From Chitinophagales bacterium (GTDB lineage: Bacteria > Bacteroidota > Bacteroidia > Chitinophagales > S012-47): a stretch of DNA of 36,845 nt. The stretch is taken from NCBI GenBank assembly GCA_015487695.1, contig WFPF01000117.1, positions 1 to 36,845 of the forward strand. Reading direction: 5' to 3'. Below are positions 8,642 to 16,968 of the stretch, one piece after another; the first letter of the stretch is position 1; each line of letters begins with the position of its first letter. Made by a program: the position numbers and the translations under genes. Under the pieces are notes generated by a model. That model was not told the DNA's origin. It worked only from the letters and a program-made list of their open reading frames with translations, and made no database searches.

Positions 8642-9481
8642 TCAACTCTCGAAGACCAGTATCGGGATGCTTGCCACGCGCAGCAAATCTTTCGAAACGC
8701 TCCGCCCCAGGATCATCCCCAGAAAATTGCGGTGGCGGTGTTTCATTGCCAGCATATCGGCATCACTCCTCTCCATATAGGCAATGAGGGCAGCCACCGG
8801 GCTCTCCCCTTCCAGAAATTCATAGTGTATATTCTCCTGGCCGAAAAGGCGCTTAACCAGTTTTGTGAAGTTCTCAACTTCTTCTGGGGCGGCTTTCCCC
8901 TCTTCCACATCCACATGCACGATTTCCAGCGTAGCTCCCATTTCCTCTTTCAGTTCCACAAGGGTTTGCAAATCCAGATCGTCCATGGAGTGAAAATCGA
9001 TGGCATAGGCAATTTTTTCAATGCCCCGGTAGCTGTAGGACCCGGGCACTACGAGTACGGGCCGCTCCGACTTCGAGACCAGTGAGGCCGTATGATTCCC
9101 GAAAAACAAATCTTTCATTCCGGCATATCCGTGGCTGCCTGCCACGATGAGATCTGCCTGCAAGTCGTCCGCAGCCATCAGGATGGCATCGGCTACCAGC
9201 CCTGAGCGCATCTCTTTCCGGACTTCGGGCATATCGAGATCAGGCAGTTCTTCCCTTATTCTCTGCAGGGCATGCTCCATCTCCTTCATTACCTCGGCCT
9301 CAACTTCTTTCCAGATCTGATCCATCAGATCGCCCGGAGTTTGTGCGAGGAAGGCTTCCGGCTCCGTGACATGCACCAAGGTCAGCTTCGCCTTTAAATC
9401 AACGGCCATTTGGACGGCATAACGCAGTGCGTTGTGGGCATTCTCAGAGAAGTCAGTGGCGACCAGAATATGATTGAGCAT
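8642..9481 (-). CDS. Universal stress protein, tandem UspA domains
   Basis: A 279-residue cytoplasmic protein made of two UspA folds (~1-145 and ~150-279). The first begins LNHILVATDFSENAHNALRYA and ends with the nucleotide-binding signature G-x2-G-x9-G (GSHG...FFGN), with Asn in place of the final Ser/Thr; the second begins IEKIAYAIDFHSMDD and ends with KHRHRNFLGMILGRSVS, which lacks the glycine signature. UspA proteins support survival under starvation, oxidative or anaerobic stress, often binding ATP. It is the last gene of a minus-strand cluster with two more tandem UspA proteins and a metal transporter. It converges on the TonB receptor gene, five bases between stops. Confidence 0.93.
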   Translation of the reverse strand: MLNHILVATDFSENAHNALRYAVQMAVDLKAKLTLVHVTEPEAFLAQTPGDLMDQIWKEVEAEVMKEMEHALQRIREELPDLDMPEVRKEMRSGLVADAILMAADDLQADLIVAGSHGYAGMKDLFFGNHTASLVSKSERPVLVVPGSYSYRGIEKIAYAIDFHSMDDLDLQTLVELKEEMGATLEIVHVDVEEGKAAPEEVENFTKLVKRLFGQENIHYEFLEGESPVAALIAYMERSDADMLAMKHRHRNFLGMILGRSVSKDLLRVASIPILVFES

Positions 9482-9494
9482 GATAAACTATCTT

Positions 9495-10253
9495 TTATAC
9501 AGTACCAACAATGGATCGAAGAAGATCACCTACATAATAGGCCACGAGTGCGGCCACCGTACCCAGCATGAGCGTTTCGATGATGCTGCGAATCCGTGAT
9601 GCATGGGTCACGTAGCTTTTCAGGAAGCCAATGAAGATAAAAGCCAGGCCCGTAAACAGCGAAGAAAGCAGGAAGAGCCGGGCAGGCGGCATCTCGTAAA
9701 AATAAGATACCACATAGCTCATCAGGGGAATAAAACCAACCAGCACAAAAGCCGAGAAGGTAGCCAGGGCCGTCTTCAGCGGAGAAGCTGCCGGATACTG
9801 CAGATTGAGCTCTTCCTTCATCATCACATCGACCCAGCGGTCGCGGTCGGCCGTGATCACATCAACTACTTTTTCCAGCAAATCCCCTTCAAAACCTTTT
9901 GCTTCATATATTTCCCTGATTTCATCTCTTTCCTTGTGCGGAAGATTATCTACCTCCCAGTATTCGACCTCTTCCTGCCGCTTGTATTCATCAATTTCCG
10001 CTTTTATCGAGAGATAATTGCCAATAGACATGGACAGTCCGTCAGCAAAGAGGTTGGCAAAGCCGAGGATGAGGACCACCCCGATATTCAAGTCGGCACC
10101 CACCGCACCCGCCACCACCGCAAAAGTGGTCACACTGCCGTCCATGCCGCCATATACAAATTCGGCCAGATACTCGCGCAGCCCGCCAAAGCCCGCACGA
10201 CCGTGAATGTTGTCCTCGAATTTTTCTCTTTTGATTTTTTCTGTTCTACTCAT
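9495..10253 (-). CDS. VIT1/CCC1-family metal transporter
   Basis: A 252-residue membrane protein. The ATG at 10253 is preferred to a TTG at 10259; it overlaps the stop of the upstream stress-protein gene by eight bases, so translation is probably coupled. The family signature is clear: an N-terminal helix pair YGGMDGSVTTFAVVAGAVGA and ADGLSMSIGNYLSIKAE with the Asp and Met used in metal transport, a charged cytosolic stretch rich in Glu (~80-150, RDEIREIYEAKGF...MMKEELNL) that binds metal in CCC1/VIT1 relatives, then three more hydrophobic helices. Relatives move Fe2+ or Mn2+ out of the cytosol. Placement among stress proteins suggests a role in iron or manganese detoxification during stress; the metal is not determined. 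Confidence 0.88.
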   Translation of the reverse strand: MSRTEKIKREKFEDNIHGRAGFGGLREYLAEFVYGGMDGSVTTFAVVAGAVGADLNIGVVLILGFANLFADGLSMSIGNYLSIKAEIDEYKRQEEVEYWEVDNLPHKERDEIREIYEAKGFEGDLLEKVVDVITADRDRWVDVMMKEELNLQYPAASPLKTALATFSAFVLVGFIPLMSYVVSYFYEMPPARLFLLSSLFTGLAFIFIGFLKSYVTHASRIRSIIETLMLGTVAALVAYYVGDLLRSIVGTV

Positions 10254-11085
10254 GAGCAATAAATATGGGTACCGAATTGGACCGGATCAATTTTTTTCCG
10301 GTGCTGGGCTTAAACAATTGCGAAAACGCATTGCGCCCAAACGCTCCCATGACCACAATGGATTCCGGTGACATTTTTACGTAGCGCAAGAGTTCCTCCC
10401 TGGCTTTGCCCTGCAGCACTTCACGATACAAATTCTTCTTGTATCGCGTCAAATACTGCATCATTTCCGCCTCATAAGGAACCGCTTCTCCCTCTTTGCG
10501 CACCACCGTGATCAGGTTGGCTTTTGCCGAAGCTACCAAATTCGGAAATAAATAGAGGAACTGACGAATGGCAAAAGAGGAAGAGGAAGAGCCGTCAAAT
10601 GCAAAATTAATCAGCTTCAATTCGTGAAATTGCTCGGGGACCACAATGACCGGTGAATGGGTATGGCTCAGCAAATCCGAAACCAGGCGCATATCGCCCT
10701 GTATGCTGAGATTCGAGAAATAAGTTACCGCCCCGATGATGAGAATATCTGTAAACATGGAACGATCAATGAGCTCGACACCGGGTACTCCTATTTCATG
10801 TTCCGCCTCGCAATGCACACCGCTTGCACGACAGCTTGATTCAAATTTGGCTACATTTTCTTCGATCGACTGCCGTGTACTGCTTTTCAGCTCCTCGAGC
10901 ACCTCATCGGCTATACCAATCACATCGGGCGCTTCGAATATCGGGCTAAACTGATGATAGGCACTCACATCCTCCAGAAATACACCTTCGATCATGGCCC
11001 CTTCCGATTTGGCCAGCTGAATGGCATAGCGAAGGGCCGCATCCGAATAGTAAGATCCATCAAAGGCTAAGAGAATGTGTTTCAT
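10246..11085 (-). CDS. Universal stress protein, tandem UspA domains
   Basis: 279 residues, two UspA folds: MKHILLAFDGSYYSDAALRYA at the N-terminus and KLINFAFDGSSSSSFAIRQFL from about residue 155. Neither half has a full G-x2-G-x9-G(S/T) signature: the first has only GAVTYFSNL and the second has GAFGRNAFSQLFKPST, with Pro where the third Gly should be. It may therefore belong to the group of Usp proteins that do not bind ATP. The second gene of the cluster, it lies nine bases after the upstream Usp gene and overlaps the transporter gene. Cysteine residues near SSCRASGVHCEAEHE in the first half are unusual for the family and might sense redox state, which is only a guess. Confidence 0.9.
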   Translation of the reverse strand: MKHILLAFDGSYYSDAALRYAIQLAKSEGAMIEGVFLEDVSAYHQFSPIFEAPDVIGIADEVLEELKSSTRQSIEENVAKFESSCRASGVHCEAEHEIGVPGVELIDRSMFTDILIIGAVTYFSNLSIQGDMRLVSDLLSHTHSPVIVVPEQFHELKLINFAFDGSSSSSFAIRQFLYLFPNLVASAKANLITVVRKEGEAVPYEAEMMQYLTRYKKNLYREVLQGKAREELLRYVKMSPESIVVMGAFGRNAFSQLFKPSTGKKLIRSNSVPIFIAHE

Positions 11086-11094
11086 GGCCCGGGC

Positions 11095-12009
11095 TTAAAT
11101 GTTCATCAAAATATCCAGTAATTTAAGGGTTTCTCCTTTTCGTTTCATCACAAATACAGGGATCTTTTTGGTAATCCGAAGCAGTTTTTCGGTTGTGCTC
11201 CCCAGCACGATGCTCGAAACCATGGAATGTCCGCGGGCACCGATCAATATCAGGTCACAGTTCTCGCGAATGGCCTGTTCGTGTATTTTTTCTGCCGGAT
11301 TATGCTCTTCACCCAGGACAATCACGGGCTCCAGCTTCAGTTTTTCCAGCTTATTGTTCTTGACAAATTTCTCGAATTCCCTTTCTGCATTTTGCTTCAT
11401 GATGCCGGCAAACTCTTCATAGCTTTTCCCGGTGGAATAATAGCCAATGGGAACATGGTAGACGTGAAGCGCTACGAGGCGGATCTCAGGAAATTTTTTA
11501 CGAAAGAACATGGCCTCGCGAAATGCCATGGCCGAATAGTCTGAAAAATCAGTGGGCATCAATATGGCATCCATCTGCAACTCGGGTCGGGGAGGAATGA
11601 AGATGACGGAACAGGGGGCCTTGCGACTGAGACGGTGGGCCACAATGCCGGCTCCCTGGCGTTCGTCTTTCTTTCCTACGATCACCAGATCAATGTCGTT
11701 CATTTTCGTAAACTTTAAAATCTCATTGAAGGGATTCCCTCTGAAAAGATGAGCACTCAAATTAAGGCGTGTATCGGGTTTCCGTTCGTAGGCCTTGTGC
11801 ATGATCTCGCTCCTGAACTCCTCATCCGACTCGAAGCTGGCGTCCAGCTCTTCCAGCACATCCAGCTCGTGTATTTCTTCCTGCACCACGTGGAGCAGGT
11901 CTACACTTTCCGCTTCGAGCACTTCGGCCAGAAAGAGCCCGTAGCGAAGCAGTACTTCGTCCATCTCGCTGCGATCCAGCGCGATCAATACCTTCCTGAT
12001 GTCTTTCAT
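11095..12009 (-). CDS. Universal stress protein, tandem UspA domains
   Basis: The ATG at 12009 (304 residues) puts the family start MKDIRKVLIALDRSEMDEVLL at the N-terminus; the frame stays open 81 bases further but that extension has no UspA similarity. The first fold runs to ~150 (IVGKKDERQGAGIVAHRLSR, signature degenerate); the second begins LQMDAILMPTDFSDYSAMAF and ends with a perfect nucleotide signature GARG-x9-GS (IGARGHSMVSSIVLGSTT), so this copy most likely binds ATP. It is the first gene of the minus-strand stress cluster and is divergent from the PhoB-like regulator gene, with 180 bases between them. Confidence 0.9.
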   Translation of the reverse strand: MKDIRKVLIALDRSEMDEVLLRYGLFLAEVLEAESVDLLHVVQEEIHELDVLEELDASFESDEEFRSEIMHKAYERKPDTRLNLSAHLFRGNPFNEILKFTKMNDIDLVIVGKKDERQGAGIVAHRLSRKAPCSVIFIPPRPELQMDAILMPTDFSDYSAMAFREAMFFRKKFPEIRLVALHVYHVPIGYYSTGKSYEEFAGIMKQNAEREFEKFVKNNKLEKLKLEPVIVLGEEHNPAEKIHEQAIRENCDLILIGARGHSMVSSIVLGSTTEKLLRITKKIPVFVMKRKGETLKLLDILMNI

Positions 12010-12112
12010 GATTAAAATGTTTTTCCAAAAATGAACACTTCGAAGATCAATTGAAATGACTTTTATCAAGGAAAGGGATTCCATGCGCATTGAGGCCGTG
12101 GAATTGCTTTCG

Positions 12113-12132
12113 TTAACATTGCATTAAAGTTG
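12113..12132 (+). promoter_or_regulatory. 11-bp tandem repeat before the response regulator
   Basis: TTAACATTG (12113-12121) and TTAAAGTTG (12124-12132) are seven-of-nine matches exactly 11 bases apart, about 60 bases ahead of the regulator ATG. The spacing and the TTAAC core resemble the repeat before the TonB receptor (5691) and would suit autoregulation by the PhoB-like protein. The divergent stress-protein genes share this region. Candidate only. Confidence 0.35.
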
Positions 12133-12189
12133 AAATAAGCCCTTCTTAATTTGCTTATTGTAAATTCGCAATAACCGATAATCAACTTC

Positions 12190-12870
12190 ATGGCAAATTC
12201 CAATCTCAGCATTTTGGTTGTGGATGACGAACCCGATATCCTTGAGTTTATTAAATACAACCTTGAAAAAGAAGACTTCCGGGTGGTATTGGCCCGCAAT
12301 GGCCTGGAGGCGCTGAAAAAGGCAGAGGAGATAAGGCCGAATCTGGTTTTGCTTGACATCATGATGCCCGAAATGGACGGCATCGAGACCTGCCGGCAGT
12401 TGCGGTCATTGCTGGGGTACAAAGACACCCTCATTGCTTTTCTCACCGCACGCAATGAAGACTTCACACAAATTGCCGCCTTCGATGTGGGAGCCGATGA
12501 TTATATCACCAAACCCATCAAACCCCGGCTTTTGCTCAGCAGGGTAAAAGCCCTGCTCAGAAGGCATGCCGAAGAGAGTCAGGCCAACCTCATCGAAGTG
12601 GGACCCCTCAAGATTGACCGCGAGCGTTTTGTGGTGAGCATCCATGAAAAAGAACTCGTGCTGCCGCGAAAAGAGTTTGAATTGCTCTTTCTGCTGGCCG
12701 GCAAACCCGGAAAAGTCTTCAAACGGGAAGAAATACTGAACAAAATCTGGGGAAAAGAAGTGATCGTGGGAGACCGGACGATAGATGTTCATATTCGAAA
12801 ACTGCGCGAAAAGCTGGGTGACAAGATTATAAAAACAGTCAAAGGCATCGGCTACAAACTGGACCTCTGA
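12190..12870 (+). CDS. PhoB/OmpR-family response regulator
   Basis: 226 residues. The receiver domain (1-~120) has the acidic pair Asp12/Asp13, phosphoacceptor Asp56 (VLLDIMMPEMDG), Thr86 (FLTARNE) and Lys108 (DYITKPIKP). The C-terminal winged helix (~130-226) has VLPRKEFELLFLLAGKPGKVFKRE-type sequence and GDRTIDVHIRKLREKLGDK, IKTVKGIGYKLDL, the DNA-recognition signature of OmpR/PhoB proteins. Such regulators bind 11-bp tandem direct repeats as dimers, and repeats of that kind occur before this gene and the TonB receptor. The stop overlaps the kinase start by one base (TGATG), so the two are translationally coupled. PhoB identity is likely, but the specific signal is not proven since no pst or phoU genes are in view. 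Confidence 0.93.
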   Translation: MANSNLSILVVDDEPDILEFIKYNLEKEDFRVVLARNGLEALKKAEEIRPNLVLLDIMMPEMDGIETCRQLRSLLGYKDTLIAFLTARNEDFTQIAAFDVGADDYITKPIKPRLLLSRVKALLRRHAEESQANLIEVGPLKIDRERFVVSIHEKELVLPRKEFELLFLLAGKPGKVFKREEILNKIWGKEVIVGDRTIDVHIRKLREKLGDKIIKTVKGIGYKLDL

Positions 12871-13910
12871 TGAAAAACCCCACGCCCCGGCAGATAGCAC
12901 TTTACAGTGCGCTCTTTACGGCCATCGTGGTATTTGTCCTCGTTCTGGCCATCCAGCTCATTACAGGGCGGCTCAAGCCCATCGAAGCCCTGCTTGCCTC
13001 CGTTTTGATTATTCCGTTCACCTATGCCCTCAACCGCTACCTGCTCAACACATTCATATACCGGAAGGTAAAGCTCATCTACAAAAATATTCATGAGCGA
13101 AAGCGCGATCCGAAATTGCGCCAAAAGCTGACCCTCCACGACAACATCCTCGATGAAGTGGAACAGGAAGTCATGGAATGGGCCGATGACAAAGCCCGAG
13201 AGATCAAAGAATTGCAGGAAAGGGAGAAATACCGGAGAGAATTTATCGGCAATGTTTCGCATGAGCTCAAAACACCCATCTTCAATATCCAGGGCTATCT
13301 CCACACGCTGATAGACGGAGGAATCAATGATGAAAAAATCAACCTTGACTACCTCTACAAGGCGGCCAACAACCTAGACCGTCTCGATCAGATCGTGGAA
13401 GACCTGGAGGTCATTTCTCTTCTGGAATCGGGGCATCTGTCCATGCAAATGGAAAAATTTGACATTCACAGCCTGGCCCGGGAAGTGATGGAATCGTTGG
13501 AGCTGCAGGCCGACAGCAATGACGTGATGCTCGGATTCAAGAAGGACAGCAATAAGAGCACCCTGGTAATCGGTGATAAAAAACGCATCCGGCAGGTGCT
13601 GACCAATCTCATCAACAATGCCCTGAAATACAGCCGGGAGAACGGGCGCTGCCAGCTTGGATTCTACGATATGGATGAATATGTGCTCATTGAGGTCTCT
13701 GACAACGGCATCGGTATTGATCAGAAACACCTGCCCCGCCTTTTCGAACGCTTCTACCGGGTAGACAAAAGCCGTTCGCGGCACGAAGGCGGCACCGGAC
13801 TGGGACTGGCAATTGTAAAACACATCATAGAAGCCCACGGACAAACGATCAACGTCCGCAGCACACCGGGTGTGGGATCCACTTTTGGCTTCACACTAAA
13901 AAAAGCTTAG
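12870..13910 (+). CDS. PhoR-like sensor histidine kinase
   Basis: 346 residues. Two membrane helices (~10-32 and ~38-58) with almost no loop between them, so no periplasmic sensor domain; this is the short PhoR-like layout, in which the signal is thought to be sensed within or beside the membrane. A charged linker (~65-120) leads to the dimerisation/phosphoacceptor helix with His131 (FIGNVSHELKTPIFNIQGY). The ATP-binding domain has N box NLINNALKYS, G1 VSDNGIGID, F box LFERFYRVDKSRS and G2 GGTGLGLAIVKHI. It phosphorylates the preceding regulator. The stop codon TAG overlaps by two bases the stop of the outer-membrane gene on the other strand. Confidence 0.93.
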   Translation: MKNPTPRQIALYSALFTAIVVFVLVLAIQLITGRLKPIEALLASVLIIPFTYALNRYLLNTFIYRKVKLIYKNIHERKRDPKLRQKLTLHDNILDEVEQEVMEWADDKAREIKELQEREKYRREFIGNVSHELKTPIFNIQGYLHTLIDGGINDEKINLDYLYKAANNLDRLDQIVEDLEVISLLESGHLSMQMEKFDIHSLAREVMESLELQADSNDVMLGFKKDSNKSTLVIGDKKRIRQVLTNLINNALKYSRENGRCQLGFYDMDEYVLIEVSDNGIGIDQKHLPRLFERFYRVDKSRSRHEGGTGLGLAIVKHIIEAHGQTINVRSTPGVGSTFGFTLKKA

Positions 13911-14740
13911 GGCTTGCGCGGGCGCTGCAGAATATAGCGCAGGCCGATGTTGAATGTTTTTCCTGCTCCGCTGTTTTTCCCGAGGAAAAAACTCGTAATA
14001 AGCAACTCCCCTTCGAGCTGATCCAGAATGAAATACTTAAACCCCAGGCCGCTTTGAGCATAATAAGATGAAATGAGGGGCTCACCAAAGCTGGGGGTCC
14101 ACTCCGACAAAAAGTATAAAGCACTTTTTTCGCCCGGGAAATAGCTTACGATCAGCTTGAGCGGAGTGGATAGCAGAAAGCGATCCCGGCTGAAGGTGTA
14201 ATCGCTGCGCAACCATATGTCGAGACCCCCGTAGAGCTGCCATTGCGGATGCAGCATGCGGTCCATGTTGATCTGAGTCCATAGAAACAAACGGTCATAT
14301 TCAAGAAAAGGCTTGCCGGAGATACGGCCCTCCATGTCCTTCTTTACGGGAAAGTAGAGGGTCGACTGAATGCTGAGACGGGGCATGCTGCGGAAAGGTA
14401 TCCACCTTATCTTCGGCCCTATGCCACTCAGCCCCGACTGGGCTTCCGTGTTGTTCCCCGAATGGAAAATAGCGAGCGGAGTAGAGCCCGGGGGGTCCAG
14501 GCTTACGGCCTTGTAGAGCATATCTATGCCCACATTGAAGCGCGAACTGATGCCGTAGCTCCATTGTACGATCTCGGTAAAATAGCTCGCTCGCGATGAA
14601 AGTGCTCTTTTGCGTCCCGCGGCATCAAAAAAGCGGGTCTGCGAATAGAGATTGCTGAAAAGACGCCATTCCATATGCCCGGCCTGCAGCAAACTTGACG
14701 GAAAGAGGTAGTAATTGATATCTTTCGTATCATTCTGCAA
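13907..14740 (-). CDS. Putative outer-membrane beta-barrel protein without signal peptide
   Basis: 277 residues from a TTG at 14740; the frame stays open back to 14780 with no ATG. The sequence alternates in beta-barrel fashion (MEWRLFSNLYSQTRFF, YFTEIVQWSYGISSRFNVGIDMLYK, LKLIVSYFP, SGLGFKYFILDQLEGELLITSFF) and ends FNIGLRYILQRPRKP, like outer-membrane proteins of unknown function in this phylum. It has no signal peptide, which is wrong for such a protein. The preceding DUF547 gene ends 24 bases upstream; that gene has nine A's near its 3' end, and one extra A or a -1 slip there would join both frames into one protein with the DUF547 signal peptide. The alternatives are an indel in the sequence or reinitiation at the TTG. 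Confidence 0.65.
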   Translation of the reverse strand: MQNDTKDINYYLFPSSLLQAGHMEWRLFSNLYSQTRFFDAAGRKRALSSRASYFTEIVQWSYGISSRFNVGIDMLYKAVSLDPPGSTPLAIFHSGNNTEAQSGLSGIGPKIRWIPFRSMPRLSIQSTLYFPVKKDMEGRISGKPFLEYDRLFLWTQINMDRMLHPQWQLYGGLDIWLRSDYTFSRDRFLLSTPLKLIVSYFPGEKSALYFLSEWTPSFGEPLISSYYAQSGLGFKYFILDQLEGELLITSFFLGKNSGAGKTFNIGLRYILQRPRKP

Positions 14741-14763
14741 TTGGGAGGCAGGGCGATACCAGC

Positions 14764-15495
14764 TTACTTCACTTTTTTTTTAATATTCAAACTCCAGTCG
14801 TAGGGATAATAAGTTATGCTGAAGCTTTCAGGAATATGCTCTTTCCGGTAAGCGTTGAGAAAGGCAATCACATTACCGGCACTCTTCAGAAAGTCGTCCC
14901 GGTACCATTTGAAGATCATTGGCAATGCCACGGATTTCGCTTTCCGGTCTACCCTGATGTATCCTTCATCGTTCAGCGCTTCGCTTGTCGCCTTTTGAAT
15001 CATCGACTCCACATTGTCAGGACGAAAAGCCAGCGAAGGAATGGGCGGACAACCGTTGGCACCGCATACCAATACAAAATGGAGGCGCGGATCGAAAAAC
15101 TTTTTCATCAGGATTTCCTTCTCCAGCTCATTCAGGGTAAGCATCTTCCCTGCGATTCGGTGTTTTTTCCTGTCGAAGAGTCCTTCGATATCCAGGGGAG
15201 AAGCGACCGGATAATGATCGGTCAGCTCTTTGATCACCAGCAGATTGTAGGCATTAATGTAAAAGGCTTTTTCCTCTTCGGGCGAAATTCCCTGCACGGA
15301 AAAATCGCCTATCTCCCGGGTCAGCTCATTGATCAGTTCCTTGTCTTCTGCCAGAATCTCATAGAGCACTTTGCCGTCTTCGACATAAGCCCGGAGCAAT
15401 TGGTCGGCATGGTCGAAAAAGAGAGACTGAGCGGCAGAATTACTTATTCCGCTTATTAAAAAAACAGTAAGAATCAGTATTTTGTATATCAACAT
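14764..15495 (-). CDS. Exported DUF547 protein
   Basis: 243 residues with a signal peptide (MLIYKILILTVFLISGISNSAAQ). The DUF547 core is complete: EEEKAFYINAYNLLVIKELTDHYP, LFDRKKHRIAGKMLTLNELEKEIL, DPRLHFVLVCGANGCPPI with the conserved Cys and Gly-Cys-Pro, and the closing ITYYPYDWSLN. The fold is thought to relate to thiol proteases or amidases, but no reaction is established. It probably acts in the periplasm. It is divergent from the oxidoreductase operon and just upstream of the outer-membrane barrel gene. Its final codons pass through nine A's (14773-14781), the possible frameshift point discussed for the next gene. Confidence 0.9.
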   Translation of the reverse strand: MLIYKILILTVFLISGISNSAAQSLFFDHADQLLRAYVEDGKVLYEILAEDKELINELTREIGDFSVQGISPEEEKAFYINAYNLLVIKELTDHYPVASPLDIEGLFDRKKHRIAGKMLTLNELEKEILMKKFFDPRLHFVLVCGANGCPPIPSLAFRPDNVESMIQKATSEALNDEGYIRVDRKAKSVALPMIFKWYRDDFLKSAGNVIAFLNAYRKEHIPESFSITYYPYDWSLNIKKKVK

Positions 15496-15557
15496 GCATA
15501 CAAAAATGCAGAATCAGAAATTAAATTCATTTGCGATGGAGTCATTAGTCAGCAATT

Positions 15558-15573
15558 TGTCAATAACTTGACA
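15558..15573. promoter_or_regulatory. Crp/Fnr-like palindromic operator
   Basis: TGTCAATAACTTGACA is a perfect inverted repeat with six-base arms and a four-base centre. It fits TGT-N10-ACA, the outer pattern of Crp/Fnr-family sites. It sits between the divergent DUF547 and oxidoreductase genes, 47 bases ahead of the latter's ATG. Control of the redox operon by a Crp/Fnr-type regulator is inferred. Confidence 0.45.
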
Positions 15574-15619
15574 TGCGCTTGGCTGCAAGCTCCATTAATT
15601 TGCCTCTAAATCATTCCAA

Positions 15620-16957
15620 ATGCACATTCTAATCATCGGCAACGGAGTAGCCGGAATTACGGCAGCCCGCTATATTCGAAAGAGGAGCAGTCATGCCATC
15701 ACCGTAGTCTCGGCTGAGTCAAAGCATTTCTTTTCGCGCACGGCACTGATGTACGTTTATATGGGTCACATGCGCTTCGAGGATATCAAGCCCTACGAAG
15801 ACTGGTTTTGGGAAAAGAACCGGATCGATCTGCTGCAGGCCTATGTAGAAAAAATAAACACGGACAAAAAGACCGTGAGTCTGAGCACCGGCAATGATTT
15901 GCCCTACGACCGGCTGATCATTGCCACCGGATCGGCAAGCAATAAATTCGGCTGGCCCGGTCAGGACCTCCGCGGGGTGCAGGGCCTCTACAGTCTTCAG
16001 GATCTCGAAAACATGGAGACCTACAGCCGCGACCTGAAAAAGGCCGTGATTGTAGGTGGCGGACTCATCGGCATAGAAATGGCGGAAATGTTTCTTTCGA
16101 GAGGCATTGAAGTGTGTATGCTGGTGAGAGAAAAATACTATTGGGACAATGTCTTGCCCGAAGAAGAAGCCCGGATGATTACGAATCATATCCGGGATCA
16201 CCATATTGATTTAAGGCTGGAAACGGAACTGAAGCAAATACTCGGCAACGAAGAAGAGCGGGTGGTGGCCGTGGAAACCAGCAAAGGAGAGACCATTGAA
16301 TGCGGCTTTACGGGCTTGACACCGGGGGTGCATCCCAACATCAAAGTGGTGGAAGGAAGCCCCATTGAGTGCAGAAGGGGTATTCTGGTAAATGAATATC
16401 TGGAAAGCAATATCCCGGGAGTATACGCCATTGGCGACTGTGCCGAGCTTCGCAATCCTCCCCCGGGACGCAAAGCCATAGAGGCGGTTTGGTATACCGG
16501 AAAACTGATGGGCAAGACCGTTGCCCGAAGCATCTGCAAAGAAGCGACTCCCTACCGCCCGGGAATCTGGTACAATTCGGCCAAGTTTCTGGATATCGAA
16601 TATCAGGTCTACGGATCGGTGGCAGCCAGCGGCCAGTCCGCTGAAAACGAAGAATCATTTTACTGGGAGGATGCAAAAAAGCAAAGAAGTATGCGCCTTG
16701 TATTCGACAGAGAGAGCCGGAAACTGCTTGGAATCAATGTGCTGGGCATGCGCCTGAGGCACAATGTGGCCGACCAGTTTCTGCGTGAGCAATGGCCGGT
16801 AAGCAAAGTCCTTCAGCATTTCAATGCCCTATATTTTGATCCTGAGTTTTACCGCAATCCCATTCGGGAAATGCTCAAAAAATTCAATGCTGAATGCAAT
16901 GAAACAGTAAAAGCCCTTGACTTCAAGGCAGTAAAACATCTGGTTTTCGAAAACTGA
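15620..16957 (+). CDS. NAD(P)/FAD-dependent oxidoreductase (NirB/rubredoxin reductase type)
   Basis: 445 residues. FAD-binding Rossmann motif GNGVAG at 7-12, the second FAD motif ATGS at 102-105, the NAD(P)-binding motif GGGLIG at 146-151 and the third FAD motif GVYAIGD at 267-273. No CxxC disulfide pair is seen, so it belongs to the ferredoxin/rubredoxin/nitrite reductase group rather than the disulfide reductases. The C-terminal ~110 residues (from RPGIWYNSAKFLDIEYQ) form an extra domain. It probably passes electrons from NAD(P)H to an Fe-S partner; the next gene, 11 bases on, encodes a membrane protein with two [4Fe-4S] clusters, a natural partner. It is the first gene of the six-gene operon. 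The final acceptor is unknown. Confidence 0.92.
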   Translation: MHILIIGNGVAGITAARYIRKRSSHAITVVSAESKHFFSRTALMYVYMGHMRFEDIKPYEDWFWEKNRIDLLQAYVEKINTDKKTVSLSTGNDLPYDRLIIATGSASNKFGWPGQDLRGVQGLYSLQDLENMETYSRDLKKAVIVGGGLIGIEMAEMFLSRGIEVCMLVREKYYWDNVLPEEEARMITNHIRDHHIDLRLETELKQILGNEEERVVAVETSKGETIECGFTGLTPGVHPNIKVVEGSPIECRRGILVNEYLESNIPGVYAIGDCAELRNPPPGRKAIEAVWYTGKLMGKTVARSICKEATPYRPGIWYNSAKFLDIEYQVYGSVAASGQSAENEESFYWEDAKKQRSMRLVFDRESRKLLGINVLGMRLRHNVADQFLREQWPVSKVLQHFNALYFDPEFYRNPIREMLKKFNAECNETVKALDFKAVKHLVFEN

Positions 16958-16968
16958 AAGTTATTATC

